A DNA stretch of 64,000 nt from an uncultured Bacteroidota bacterium (lineage in GTDB: Bacteria > Bacteroidota > Bacteroidia > Chitinophagales > Chitinophagaceae): contig CAIJXT010000019.1 of the NCBI GenBank assembly GCA_903824665.1, positions 1 through 64,000 of the forward strand, written 5' to 3'. The notes under the pieces were generated by a model. It saw nothing but the letters and a program-made list of their open reading frames with translations. It searched no databases and was not told the DNA's origin. The position numbers and the translations under genes are program-made. This document shows positions 42,220 to 51,533 of this stretch, piece after piece (within the stretch, counting starts at the first letter, position 1; the number at the start of each line of letters is the position of its first letter).

Positions 42220-44250
42220 TTAGTTTGCTACGCTGATCCTTGTTGTGTGCCTGTTACCGTCTGCGGTAATGGCAGTGAGCAGGTATATTCCTGCTGGCTG
42301 ATCAATAACAACATCTGTAGGCGTATTTGTTGTAACGTTGAATTCCTTTACAACTACACCTGCCACATTGGTAACAGCTACCTTCACCTGCTCAGTTGCA
42401 GTAGCAGTAATGTTCACTGTCAATGGGCCGCGTGTTGGGTTAGGATACACATTCAGTTTTGAAACCGCAGCTACGAGACCATTCACACCAGCAGTAGCGC
42501 CGGCAAGATGTACAGTAAATGGTTTTGTAGATGTTCCGCAGGTATTACGTGCTGTGTAGGTGAATGTTGATGTTCCTGTATCCATTACAACGAAGAAGCC
42601 ATGACCTATCAGTGCCGTCATCGCCATATTGTTTGTAGTCCATGTTCCGCCTGATGGTGTGCCATACACTGTGTAAGAACCACCCAATGCTATTGCCGCC
42701 GGGCCAGATACAGTAATTACAGGAGGCTGATTAACAAATATACGCTTCAGTACTTTTGTAGAACCAAAGGCTGTAGTCACCGTATAATAAACAGAGTCTC
42801 TGCCGAACTCAATACCTGTCACCAGACCAGTATCGTTTACTGAAGCCAGTGTATCATGTTTGTTTGTCCAAACACCACCTGGCACAGAGGCCGTTAGCAA
42901 TATCGAAGTACCGGTACAAACACTGTCAGGACCAGTTACAGTGCCACCCTGTGGCAACGGACCTACATTCATCGTGATTGTAGACATGCTGGAACCACAG
43001 GTATTTGTCACTGCATAGGTTACAGTAGTCACTCCAGTGTCACGACCTTTGATAACATTAGATGAAACAAATTTTGCTATAGTAGTATCAGCAGATGTCC
43101 ATGTACCGCCCGGAGACGCATTGAAAAGAGCCAGAGTAGAATCAATACCTACGCTGTCATTACCTGTGATAGTTGAAGCTGGTATATCTACAGTAACAGC
43201 ATGTGTTGCAAAACTTGCACCGCAACTGTTTGCCTGATAATAGGAGATCAATGAAGAACCATGCATAACACCAGTAACATTACCTGCAGAGCTCACAACA
43301 GCAACTGAAGTAGTACCGCTGATCCAAACACCACCTGACACTGAAGAGGTAAGGTGTGTCCATGTACCAGCGCACAATGCAGATGCACCAGTGATTGTTC
43401 CGGCAGCAGGAAGTGTTTCAACAGTGATTACCATTGAAGATATCAATGATGACACACAGGCATTAGAGAAATTGTATGTTACTGTATCAAGTCCTGATGC
43501 TACACCGGTAACTACACCAGACGCGTTAATTGTGCTGTGTCCTGAAACACCCACACTCCACAAGCCTGTTCCTATTACGTTGGCATTAGCCATCGTGATC
43601 ATGTTACCAACACATACGTGAGTTGGCCCGGTCACAGGCGCTGCAGTAACTACAGTATCAACACGCATCAGCGTTGATGATAAAAAGGTGCCACAGGTAT
43701 TGGTCAGTACATAATGAATGGTATCTACACCAAAAGAACGTCCCGTTACAACACCCAGCGCACTGATGGTATCAATAACAGTGAGTACATTGCTCCACAC
43801 ACCACCCGGCATGCTGCTTGTCAGCGTTACATTACCACCATCACATACCGATGATGGACCTGAAATGATACCGGCTGATGGCATATCTACATGCAATGCA
43901 GCAGCAAGCGATGTATCAGAACCAGCACTATTAAAAACAATACTGCGGTACATTACACCATGCAAAGTTGGGTTTGCAATCACTCCCAATGTGTCGTTTG
44001 TAGCCCAGAAATAACTGGTTCCGTTAAATACGGTATCCCAGGAAGTTCCGGCGTCTGTGGAAAACTCCCACATAAAGGTCATAGGAGTAGCGCCGGCACT
44101 TGTAGCAACGCGAAAATAAGCCGTATCTGTTGTACATACGGTGTCAGTGACAGGGTCTGCAGATACTACTGGCACTTGCGCCTTTGCCAAATTCGAGAAA
44201 AGGCTTAAACAAACAACCAGCAGGCCTGATAAGTAAACACTTTTTTTCAT
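42220..44250 (-). CDS. Type IX-secreted Ig-like (BIG2-type) repeat protein
   Basis: A 676-residue surface or secreted protein. Signal peptide to AKAQ (about residue 25). The body has about seven beta-sandwich repeats of 75-85 residues, each with GGxW near its centre and VTG...G then Y..TN.CGS near its end, like bacterial Ig-like/BIG2 domains. The last 75 residues are a type A type IX sorting domain: LNVYPNPTRGPLTVNI, VTNVAGVVVKEF, PAGIYLLTAITADG, RISVAN. PorP/SprF genes elsewhere in the window fit an active system. Probable adhesin or matrix protein; binding partner unknown. Confidence 0.9.
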   Translation of the reverse strand: MKKSVYLSGLLVVCLSLFSNLAKAQVPVVSADPVTDTVCTTDTAYFRVATSAGATPMTFMWEFSTDAGTSWDTVFNGTSYFWATNDTLGVIANPTLHGVMYRSIVFNSAGSDTSLAAALHVDMPSAGIISGPSSVCDGGNVTLTSSMPGGVWSNVLTVIDTISALGVVTGRSFGVDTIHYVLTNTCGTFLSSTLMRVDTVVTAAPVTGPTHVCVGNMITMANANVIGTGLWSVGVSGHSTINASGVVTGVASGLDTVTYNFSNACVSSLISSMVITVETLPAAGTITGASALCAGTWTHLTSSVSGGVWISGTTSVAVVSSAGNVTGVMHGSSLISYYQANSCGASFATHAVTVDIPASTITGNDSVGIDSTLALFNASPGGTWTSADTTIAKFVSSNVIKGRDTGVTTVTYAVTNTCGSSMSTITMNVGPLPQGGTVTGPDSVCTGTSILLTASVPGGVWTNKHDTLASVNDTGLVTGIEFGRDSVYYTVTTAFGSTKVLKRIFVNQPPVITVSGPAAIALGGSYTVYGTPSGGTWTTNNMAMTALIGHGFFVVMDTGTSTFTYTARNTCGTSTKPFTVHLAGATAGVNGLVAAVSKLNVYPNPTRGPLTVNITATATEQVKVAVTNVAGVVVKEFNVTTNTPTDVVIDQPAGIYLLTAITADGNRHTTRISVAN

Positions 44251-44359
44251 GTTCTGTTTTTTATAAAATTCCTGTATTAAATAATCATTAAGAGCAGCTT
44301 ATGATTTCAATAACTGCCATAGCAAGCAATATATTACCGCGAAAGCAGCAATAATCACG

Positions 44360-44367
44360 CAAATCTA
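44360..44367 (-). promoter_or_regulatory. Possible -7 box of the Ig-like protein gene
   Basis: TAGATTTG on the minus strand, 109 nt before the ATG. The AT-rich 230-bp spacer holds no gene. Confidence 0.4.
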
Positions 44368-44482
44368 ATCAATTCAAACCAATATTTTGCAATGTGGGAA
44401 TGACGATATTCATATAATTTGTTCGACTATACGAAAAAATCCAATACCATAAAAAACAGCTATCCTGTAGATATACAACGAC

Positions 44483-44890
44483 TTATTGGGCTACTAAGGT
44501 TTGTTTCAGACTATCGATCTTCATATCAGAGCGCCGGCCATCGGTTGGCTCATCTTTGTGCTCCCGGATATCCCTGGTTATGATCAGAACACCGTCGTCG
44601 AGACCCTTGCCCAATACACGCAACGCAATTTCACCTGCCTTGATGGCCGCTGACTGCTTGCTGTCAGGGTTGGCATCGTAGTACTCGTTCGACCCTATAA
44701 TCAGTTTCAGTGTCACTTTTTCAGAGTTGAAATCACGTTTGGTACGTGCCTGCACCGATAATGCACCGGGAATAAGCCCTGACACACTGTCCTGATAGTC
44801 CTGCAATTGGGCCATCGTGATCATTTGCTGTTCTTCGCACCCGGCAGAGATCAAAGCAACCAGAAACAAGCCTGCAAGCACTACTTTCAT
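44483..44890 (-). CDS. Lipoprotein of unknown function
   Basis: A 135-residue protein with lipobox LISAGC (Cys at residue 18). The mature part has an acidic strand-helix pattern with no family I can name. It follows dapB by 39 bp and closes the parA-parB-dapB operon. Confidence 0.7.
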   Translation of the reverse strand: MKVVLAGLFLVALISAGCEEQQMITMAQLQDYQDSVSGLIPGALSVQARTKRDFNSEKVTLKLIIGSNEYYDANPDSKQSAAIKAGEIALRVLGKGLDDGVLIITRDIREHKDEPTDGRRSDMKIDSLKQTLVAQ

Positions 44891-44929
44891 ACAATTCTAT
44901 TTTTTTGTGGTTACCAATGATGCTCTCCG

Positions 44930-45649
44930 CTACCTGATGCCCAGAACATCTCTCATATTGAAGATCCCTGATTTGCCTGCAATAAACTCTGCCGCCAGTA
45001 CGGCACCCAATGCAAAACCGTCCCGGCTATGCGCAGTGTGAATGATTTCGATATCATCAATTGCTGATGTATACTTTACCTGATGGGTTCCCGGCACTTC
45101 ACCGCTTCTTGCAGCATGTATTGGTACGATACCATCAGACGGCCTTCCGTCCAATGCCCAGCCTTTTCTATTTTTTATTCGTTCAACGATCTGTTCTGCA
45201 AGCGTTATCGCAGTGCCGCCAGGCTTGTCCTTCTTATGCACATGGTGTGTTTCGTCCACAAAAACATCATATTCCGAATGACCATTCATCAATTGCGCCA
45301 ACAACTTATTCACTTCAAAAAAGATGTTGACACCAATACTGAAATTAGATGCATGCAACATGCCTGTGCCATTTGCCAATGCATATTCCTGCACCCTTTG
45401 CAGGTGGTCATTCCAGCCGGTTGTACCGCTCACAACATTCACACCCGCATCTATGCATTTCACCAGGTTTGCGGCTGCGGCTTCAGGCCCTGTAAATTCT
45501 ATAGCCACATCTGCTTTCTGCAGATGCGCTTTGGTAAGCTCGTGGATGTTTTCTGTTGTAATTCGCAACACTACTTCGTGATTGCGCAGTAATGCAGCAC
45601 GCTCTATAGCCTGCCCCATTTTACCATACCCTATGATGGCTATTTGCAT
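44930..45649 (-). CDS. dapB: 4-hydroxy-tetrahydrodipicolinate reductase
   Basis: A 239-residue NAD(P)H-dependent reductase of lysine and diaminopimelate synthesis. Motifs are IAIIGYGKMGQAIE (nucleotide binding), FTGPEA, GTTGWND, ASNFSIGVNIF and the substrate/catalytic ETHHVHKKDKPGGTA, and HTAHSRDGFALGA near the end. The start ATG at 45649 is 2 nt after the parB stop; a TTG six bases earlier would overlap parB. Length is near the short end of the family (about 240-270), as usual in Bacteroidota. Confidence 0.96.
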   Translation of the reverse strand: MQIAIIGYGKMGQAIERAALLRNHEVVLRITTENIHELTKAHLQKADVAIEFTGPEAAAANLVKCIDAGVNVVSGTTGWNDHLQRVQEYALANGTGMLHASNFSIGVNIFFEVNKLLAQLMNGHSEYDVFVDETHHVHKKDKPGGTAITLAEQIVERIKNRKGWALDGRPSDGIVPIHAARSGEVPGTHQVKYTSAIDDIEIIHTAHSRDGFALGAVLAAEFIAGKSGIFNMRDVLGIR

Positions 45650-45651
45650 GG

Positions 45652-46560
45652 TCAAAGGTTCATTTTACTCATAATACGCTCCAGATCTTCATCGTTGTAA
45701 AACTCGATGAGAATATTTCCCTTTCCACTCTTTTTCCGGTCCAGCTTTACACGGGTCGAAAAGTGCGATGCCATGCCGTCTTCAATACGCTTGTAGGCTA
45801 TCGGCAACTTGGGCGCTGGCGCTTTTGATGCTGTAGCCGGCAACTCTGCTGCCATTTGCTTTACCATCTGCTCTACCTGCCGCACCGAAAGTCCTCTTTG
45901 CATTGTTTCTCTGAACACATACAGCTGCTGCTCTACATGATCCAGCCCTATTATCGCTCTCGCATGCCCCATGGTAAGTTGGGCATCGCGCACTGCACGC
46001 TGCACATCAGGAGGCAGTTTCAGCAGGCGCAGATAATTGGCTACCGTACTTCTTTCCTTCTTCATACGCTCGGCCACCAGTTCCTGAGTAAGACCGCATT
46101 CGTCCATCAGCTGCCGGTAACTAAGCGCTATTTCTATTGCATTCAGGTCTTCGCGTTGCAGGTTTTCCAGCAATGCCATTTCGAGTATTCCCTGACTATC
46201 GGCGGTACGCACATAAGCCGGAATGTCGGTGAGACCTGCCATTTTAGAGGCGCGCAACCTGCGCTCTCCACTGATCAGCTGATAGGTATTTGCGCCAACC
46301 TTTATTACAGTAACGGGTTGAATAACATCATGTAGCTTTATGCTTTCAGCCAGCTCCTGCATGGCTTGCGGCTCAAAATCGCGTCGAGGCTGCTTGGGGT
46401 TTACTATGATCTGCGAAAGTGGTATTCGGGCTATCGAATTATTGTTCTGACCAGATACGGCTGGCACACCCTCCTTGGGTGTATTGATCTCATCGTCAAT
46501 GGTATCGAGCAATGCCCGGATACCTTTACCCAAACCCTGTTTTTTATGTAACTGCGACAT
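45652..46560 (-). CDS. parB: Chromosome-partitioning protein ParB
   Basis: A 302-residue CTPase and DNA-binding clamp. N-terminal GLGKGIRALL, then IPLSQIIVNPKQPRRDFE, the CTP-binding GERRLRASKMAG with the ENLQREDLNAIE box, a helix-turn-helix (LTQELVAERMKKERSTVANYL), and a C-terminal dimer domain. It follows parA with 166 bp between, larger than usual, so it may also have its own promoter. No parS palindrome (TGTTTCACGTGAAACA-like) was recognised in the spacer or nearby. Confidence 0.95.
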   Translation of the reverse strand: MSQLHKKQGLGKGIRALLDTIDDEINTPKEGVPAVSGQNNNSIARIPLSQIIVNPKQPRRDFEPQAMQELAESIKLHDVIQPVTVIKVGANTYQLISGERRLRASKMAGLTDIPAYVRTADSQGILEMALLENLQREDLNAIEIALSYRQLMDECGLTQELVAERMKKERSTVANYLRLLKLPPDVQRAVRDAQLTMGHARAIIGLDHVEQQLYVFRETMQRGLSVRQVEQMVKQMAAELPATASKAPAPKLPIAYKRIEDGMASHFSTRVKLDRKKSGKGNILIEFYNDEDLERIMSKMNL

Positions 46561-46726
46561 GCCTTAAAAATATTAGATGGGTGTAGCGCGTTTGTCAGTT
46601 ACCTTCCTGAAGCACGCAGCAAAATAAAAATGTGTGAACAATCTGTTTGCAATCACATCAGGGCACATTTTAAACTTGCATAGCTATACCCGCTTTTGTA
46701 GTTCAGACGCCGATCCTGTTTCCGTA
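46561..46726. other. parA-parB spacer
   Basis: 166 bp inside the operon without a gene. I looked for a parS-like palindrome and for a -7 box and found neither in convincing form. Confidence 0.4.
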
Positions 46727-47536
46727 TCAGACGTCTGTTTCAAATATCTTGTCCTCGTTTTTGATCTTTGTCATATTGTTCTTCTGAAGGATCTCCTTCG
46801 CGAGATTCAGGTAGTTAACGGCACCTGTGCTTTCCGCGTCATACAGTAGCGCGGGCATACCAAAACTCGGCGCCTCGCCCAAACGGGTATTGCGGTGCAA
46901 AATCGTATTGAATACCAGATCGCCAAAGTGGTTCTTGATCTCTTCAACCACCTGATTCGACAACCGCAGGCGACCATCATACATGGTCATCAGTATTCCC
47001 TCTATCTTCAGCTTGGCATTAATACGGGTCTGTACTATTTTGATCGTATTCAGCAGCTTACCCAACCCTTCCAATGCAAAATACTCGCATTGTACGGGTA
47101 TCACCACGCTATCTGCAGCAGTAAGTGCGTTTACGGTTATGAGACCGAGAGAGGGTGAACAATCGATAATAATAAAATCATACGTAGCACCTACAGAATC
47201 AAGTGCCTTCCTCATCACATGCTCCCTGTTGGGCTGATTGATAAGCTCAATCTCGGCGCCTACTAGATCCAGATGGCTGGGTATGAGATGCAGATTGGGT
47301 GTATCAGTCTCCAGCACCACCTGCGATGCCGGTGTTTCGTTTACCATGCAGTCATACAGGCTGATCTGAACATTCTTCAGGTCAAAACCATTTCCCGTAG
47401 TACTGTTAGCCTGCGGATCTGCATCAACAAGCAACGTTTTATATTCCAGAACAGCAAGACTTGCCGCCAGATTGATAGCAGTAGTTGTTTTACCTACACC
47501 GCCTTTTTGATTCGCAATTGCAATTACTTTAGCCAT
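46727..47536 (-). CDS. parA: Chromosome-partitioning ATPase ParA
   Basis: A 269-residue deviant Walker ATPase. KGGVGKTTTAINLA (Walker A with the signature Lys), VDADPQANST (A'), FIIIDCSPSLG (Walker B) and PVQCEYFALEGL are all present; no N-terminal HTH, so it is the chromosomal Soj type. It lies 53 bp after the UPF0173 gene and upstream of parB-dapB in one direction. Confidence 0.96.
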   Translation of the reverse strand: MAKVIAIANQKGGVGKTTTAINLAASLAVLEYKTLLVDADPQANSTTGNGFDLKNVQISLYDCMVNETPASQVVLETDTPNLHLIPSHLDLVGAEIELINQPNREHVMRKALDSVGATYDFIIIDCSPSLGLITVNALTAADSVVIPVQCEYFALEGLGKLLNTIKIVQTRINAKLKIEGILMTMYDGRLRLSNQVVEEIKNHFGDLVFNTILHRNTRLGEAPSFGMPALLYDAESTGAVNYLNLAKEILQKNNMTKIKNEDKIFETDV

Positions 47537-47589
47537 ATTCCCACCCTTATTAAGGGCATTATTTTTTTGTTGCCCGGACTACCATAATG

Positions 47590-48270
47590 CTACATTTCTA
47601 TGGTTTGCCCAATCTCAGGCAATATTAATTCTTTCCCCGCAGTTCTGAATTTTTCTTTTGCCAACTCCTTGTCAATTTTTATATATCCAAAGGTATCAAA
47701 ATGCACACCTATTACTTTATCACATTTAATAAATTCAGCCGCCACTATTGCGTCATCCACATCCATCGTGAAATTTCCACCTATGGGCAAAATGGCAAAA
47801 TCGAGCTTTGCATACCTCGGCACCAACTGCAGCTCCATGGAAAGACTGGTATCACCACTATAGTAGAATTTCTTTTCTGTGTCGTGCAGCAAAAACCCAC
47901 CGGCACTACCACCATACGATCCGTCGGGCAAGCTACTGCTGTGTGCCGCTGGCAGAAAATGCAACTTTCCAAACGGGAACATTGCCGGGCCTAAGTTGAT
48001 AGGGTGCACATTTTTTACACCATTTTTCTCTGCCCAGCCTATTACCTCGTAGGCTCCAATTACAAGCGCACCTGTGCGCTGCGCTATAGAAATCAGATCT
48101 GCCACATGATCGGCATGCCCGTGGGATGCTAAAATATAATCGGATTCGATACTGCCGGCATCAACAATTCCTTTCGTGAGCTCATTGCCGGTAATAAATG
48201 GGTCGAAAAGAAACTTTTTACCGCCAGATTCAATAGCAAAACAGGAATGTCCGTAAAATGTAAACTTCAT
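47590..48270 (-). CDS. UPF0173 metal-dependent hydrolase
   Basis: A 226-residue metallo-beta-lactamase-fold protein of the UPF0173 family. The metal site ASHGHADHVAD (HxHxDH), FLPAAHSSS, YYSGDTS and GVHFDTFGY supply the expected ligands. Substrate unknown. It starts an operon with parA, parB, dapB and a lipoprotein, driven by the promoter at plus 48296-48327. Confidence 0.92.
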   Translation of the reverse strand: MKFTFYGHSCFAIESGGKKFLFDPFITGNELTKGIVDAGSIESDYILASHGHADHVADLISIAQRTGALVIGAYEVIGWAEKNGVKNVHPINLGPAMFPFGKLHFLPAAHSSSLPDGSYGGSAGGFLLHDTEKKFYYSGDTSLSMELQLVPRYAKLDFAILPIGGNFTMDVDDAIVAAEFIKCDKVIGVHFDTFGYIKIDKELAKEKFRTAGKELILPEIGQTIEM

Positions 48271-48295
48271 TTGGCTGGTATTATTTAAGTGAACA

Positions 48296-48327
48296 CAAAT
48301 TTAGGTTTCCATTAGCCAAATCCCAAA
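48296..48327 (-). promoter_or_regulatory. Promoter of the UPF0173-parAB-dapB operon
   Basis: On the minus strand, TTTG (plus 48324-48327), 20 nt, TAAATTTG (plus 48296-48303), then 25 nt to the ATG. Good match to the Bacteroidota -33/-7 consensus. Confidence 0.65.
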
Positions 48328-48472
48328 TTGCAGGCTGAACTCAAATAAATTAGTCTGCGCCAGATACGGAACACTCCAGCCCGGCTCTATACAGACGGTG
48401 TCATGACCAAACGAAAGCATCATAATCCGTTAAAAATTCGACGTTGCAGGTTTATTATTATCGTATTACCCC

Positions 48473-48480
48473 TACATTTG
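48473..48480 (+). promoter_or_regulatory. -7 box of the thioredoxin-like gene
   Basis: TACATTTG, 30 nt before the ATG at 48511. Confidence 0.6.
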
Positions 48481-48510
48481 TTGTAATACTCATCCAAAAA
48501 TAGTTCCCGC

Positions 48511-49029
48511 ATGACGCGATCAATATTCATACTATCCCTGTTTGTACTGTTTTTCACAACACCCTCATGCGCACAACACAGTGCAGGCAACAAAGGAGAA
48601 CTGACCTGGCACACAGATCTGATGAAGGCTCAGGCACTCTCAAAAGCCTCAAAAAAACCAATCTTCGCTTTCTTTACCGGCAGCGACTGGTGTGGCTGGT
48701 GCCATAAATTGCAACGCGACGTATTTGTGAAGCCACCATTTATCAAATGGGCCAAGGATAAAGTTATTTTACTGGAACTGGATTTCCCGCGGCAGAAGCA
48801 ATTGCCACAGGAGCTGGTACAGCAAAATCAGAGCCTGCAACAGGCATTTCAGGTACAGGGCTACCCTACGGTTTGGCTGTTTTTCATGAATGAAGACTCT
48901 GCCACCAAACAAATGATCATCAATCCGCTGGGTTCGCTGGGCTACCCGTCTGGTTCCGAGCCTGGCAAGGAGGAAGTAAAATTCCTTAATGATGCCAATG
49001 GATACCTGGCAAAGGCAAAAACAAAGTAA
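48511..49029 (+). CDS. Secreted thioredoxin-like protein
   Basis: A 172-residue protein with a signal peptide ending TPSCAQ (about residue 22; the SCA could also be read as a weak lipobox). The thioredoxin_7-type domain has GSDWCGWCHKLQRDVF with the CxxC at about residues 61-64 and the cis-Pro in GYPTVWLFF. Such proteins act in periplasmic disulfide chemistry; the partner is unknown. A DUF1272 gene follows 25 bp downstream. Confidence 0.86.
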   Translation: MTRSIFILSLFVLFFTTPSCAQHSAGNKGELTWHTDLMKAQALSKASKKPIFAFFTGSDWCGWCHKLQRDVFVKPPFIKWAKDKVILLELDFPRQKQLPQELVQQNQSLQQAFQVQGYPTVWLFFMNEDSATKQMIINPLGSLGYPSGSEPGKEEVKFLNDANGYLAKAKTK

Positions 49030-49054
49030 GCCGCTTTTTTGACGCCACCTGGCA

Positions 49055-49360
49055 ATGCTGGAACTACGACCATCCTGCGAAAACTGCGATAAGCCACTGC
49101 CCAATGGCAGTATTGAGGCGATGATATGCTCGTTTGAATGCACGTTTTGTGCTGATTGTGTAACTAACGTATTGCACAATGTTTGTCCCAACTGCGGAGG
49201 TGGATTTGAAAAGCGCCCCACCCGCCCTACCCGCTGTGCCACCGAAAACTGTATCCAAAATTACCCTGCCGGTATCGTAAAGAAGCTGAGAACTCCAGAC
49301 CCGCAAAAATTAGCTGAAATGACGCGGATCTTCGGTCATCTCCCGCCAAACGAAAGATAG
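49055..49360 (+). CDS. DUF1272 zinc-ribbon-like protein
   Basis: A 101-residue protein. The first 57 residues are DUF1272: MLELRPSCENCDKPLP, CSFECTFCADC and CPNCGGGFEKRP, with paired cysteines likely to bind two zinc ions. The C-terminal 40 residues are an extension with one more Cys. Role unknown. Probably co-transcribed with the thioredoxin-like gene. Confidence 0.88.
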   Translation: MLELRPSCENCDKPLPNGSIEAMICSFECTFCADCVTNVLHNVCPNCGGGFEKRPTRPTRCATENCIQNYPAGIVKKLRTPDPQKLAEMTRIFGHLPPNER

Positions 49361-49592
49361 CACTGGGGCGATATCCGGCGCTTAAAGCGTGCAATTGGGG
49401 TTTAAGAAACAGCTTTGCACTGGGGAAAAGTTTTCTTTACCGGATAATTTGGCTTGATTTCAGTTACCCGAATACTTAAAACACAAAAATTACGTTATAT
49501 ACCCCGTAGCAGTACCCAAAAACAACTTGACCCTATACCTTTTCCTGAAAACCTTCCGGAGATCGGATAAACTATTTCAAACAATACGAGAA

Positions 49593-50102
49593 ATGAACAA
49601 AAATCCACAAACCCATTCTGCCAAAGGTAACCGCACTACTTTGTTTATGTTTTTCACACTCCTGATCATTGGAGTGGTGGCATGTACCAAACAACCTTCC
49701 AATTACCCCATCCATGGCGACTACTTTATTTACGGGCACACCGGTGGCTTTACTACACCTGAAGCCCGAACCACCTATTACCTCGTAAATAGTGGCCAGT
49801 TCCGTAAAGACATGACCCAACGCCACCAGGCACCACCTGTTCAGATCAGTCAATTCAATTTTCACTATCGTTTTTCGAATACGGAGTATAATACCGTGGC
49901 CGACCTTCCGGGGACCATCCCTGCAAAAATGCTGGCCATGAATGGACAATCCATCGGTACCGAACTGCCTGATGCCGGAGCAATAGACATCAGAGCATCG
50001 ATAAACGGCAAAACTTACAAATGGCAGGTCGAAGCAATGCTGGACAGCGTTGATACCACCATACAGCGATTCATGGACCGTTGCAGAACCTCATTTCCCT
50101 AA
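49593..50102 (+). CDS. Lipoprotein of unknown function
   Basis: A 169-residue protein. The start at 49593 gives MNKNPQTHSAKGNR, a hydrophobic core and the lipobox-like GVVAC (Cys at residue 32). A longer frame from 49527 adds a non-signal leader. The mature part is strand-rich and Thr/Tyr-rich, without a family I recognise. Nothing else fills the 230 bp ahead of it. Confidence 0.68.
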   Translation: MNKNPQTHSAKGNRTTLFMFFTLLIIGVVACTKQPSNYPIHGDYFIYGHTGGFTTPEARTTYYLVNSGQFRKDMTQRHQAPPVQISQFNFHYRFSNTEYNTVADLPGTIPAKMLAMNGQSIGTELPDAGAIDIRASINGKTYKWQVEAMLDSVDTTIQRFMDRCRTSFP

Positions 50103-50170
50103 ACATGGGTAAGCAGCATGAATTTGCATGGCTTTCACAAGAATTATTACCAATAACCCGCTCCTCTTCT

Positions 50171-50178
50171 TACTTTTG
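50171..50178 (+). promoter_or_regulatory. -7 box of the methyltransferase-PAP2 operon
   Basis: TACTTTTG, 25 nt before the ATG at 50204; it excludes upstream start codons of the same frame. Confidence 0.6.
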
Positions 50179-50203
50179 ATTGATCTCAATACTATATCAG
50201 AAA

Positions 50204-50938
50204 ATGAACTGGTTCGAAAATTGGTTTTGCTCACCTTATTACAGGATTCTGTACCAAAACCGCGATGAACTGGAAGCTCAGGAATTTGTGGAGCAGTTGC
50301 TCGCTTATTTACAGCCGGCTCAGGGCAGTACTATGCTCGACATTGCCTGTGGCGCTGGCCGGTTTGCCCGTCAGCTTTCGGGCCATGGATACGATGTGAC
50401 GGGTATCGACATATCAAACAGCAGTATTGCCACCGCCAAAAACTTCGAAACGGACAACCTGCATTTCTTCGTTCAGGATATGCGCCTGCCGTTTTACACC
50501 AACTATTTTGACTACGCCTTCAATTTTTTCACGAGTTTCGGCTATTTCACGCACGAGCGGGATCATATTCTGGCAGCCAGGTCGTTTGCCGGCGCGCTAA
50601 AGAACGATGGCATTCTTGTAATCGATTACCTCAACCACGAGTATGTTACAGCAAATCTGGTGGCGGAAGAAGAAATAGTACAGGGCGACTATGTTTTTCG
50701 TATTTCGCGGCGTCTGGAGAATAATCACTTTATCAAAGAAATCAGGTTTACCGGTGATGATGCCCAGCCAAGACAATTTACCGAAAGTGTTGCTGCGTTT
50801 ACGCTCGCCGACTTTACACGGATGTTGCGCCCTGCAGGCATGGTGCCGGTCGGAACCTTTGGCGATTATCAGCTGAATCCGTACCACCCCGTCGATTCGC
50901 CGCGTCTGATCATGATCTTCAAAAAGAAGTATGCCTAA
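50204..50938 (+). CDS. Class I SAM-dependent methyltransferase
   Basis: A 244-residue Rossmann-fold methyltransferase. Motif I is MLDIACGAGRFARQL (about residues 45-59), motif II VTGIDISNSSI, then FVQDMRLPF and FDYAFNFFTSFGYF. The N-terminus MNWFENWFCSPYY is characteristic of a Bacteroidota subfamily of small-molecule methyltransferases; the substrate is not known. It overlaps the PAP2 gene by 8 nt. Confidence 0.86.
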   Translation: MNWFENWFCSPYYRILYQNRDELEAQEFVEQLLAYLQPAQGSTMLDIACGAGRFARQLSGHGYDVTGIDISNSSIATAKNFETDNLHFFVQDMRLPFYTNYFDYAFNFFTSFGYFTHERDHILAARSFAGALKNDGILVIDYLNHEYVTANLVAEEEIVQGDYVFRISRRLENNHFIKEIRFTGDDAQPRQFTESVAAFTLADFTRMLRPAGMVPVGTFGDYQLNPYHPVDSPRLIMIFKKKYA

Positions 50939-51506
50939 ATCTTTGCTGGATACGGTGCTGTACTACGACCATGTGGCATGGTACTACCTCAATGTCAGGT
51001 GGCATAATGATCTGCTGGACCTGATAATGCCTTTTTTGCGCAATCAGTGGTTTTGGGCTCCGCTGTATCTGTTCCTGATCATCTTCATGCCTCGCAGATT
51101 TGGTAAGTATGGCTGGCTGTGGTGTGCCGGATTTCTGGCAACATTCGCCTTATCTGATCAGATCAGTGCCTCGTTCCTGAAGCCCATTTTTGGTCGGCTA
51201 CGCCCCTGCAATGACCCCTACCTGTCAACGCTGGTGCACATTATTGTGCCCTGCGGCGGCGGCAAGAGTTTTCCATCCTCACATGCTGCCAACCATTTCT
51301 CGCTGGCGCTTTTCAGTGCGGTATCATTAGGTCACGTAGCCCGTTGGGTGTGGCCTGTAGCATTGCTTTGGGCAACATCTGTAAGTTACGCACAGGTATA
51401 TGTAGGCGTTCACTTTCCGCTCGACGTGCTCTGTGGTGGCTTACTAGGCGCATCAATAGGGGTGCTCTCCGGTTCGGTGTTCAACAACCGGTTCAGACTT
51501 GCATGA
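50931..51506 (+). CDS. PAP2-family membrane phosphatase
   Basis: A 191-residue inner-membrane phosphatase with about five helices. Active-site motifs are KPIFGRLRP (C1), PSSHAANHF (C2) and SYAQVYVGVHFPLDV (C3), where Gln replaces the usual Arg before VYVG. The catalytic His pair and Asp are kept. Typical substrates are undecaprenyl pyrophosphate, phosphatidylglycerophosphate or lipid A phosphates; not decidable here. Translation is coupled to the methyltransferase. Confidence 0.9.
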   Translation: MPKSLLDTVLYYDHVAWYYLNVRWHNDLLDLIMPFLRNQWFWAPLYLFLIIFMPRRFGKYGWLWCAGFLATFALSDQISASFLKPIFGRLRPCNDPYLSTLVHIIVPCGGGKSFPSSHAANHFSLALFSAVSLGHVARWVWPVALLWATSVSYAQVYVGVHFPLDVLCGGLLGASIGVLSGSVFNNRFRLA

Positions 51507-51533
51507 TCCCACCCTACCAGCTGGGGCTACCAA

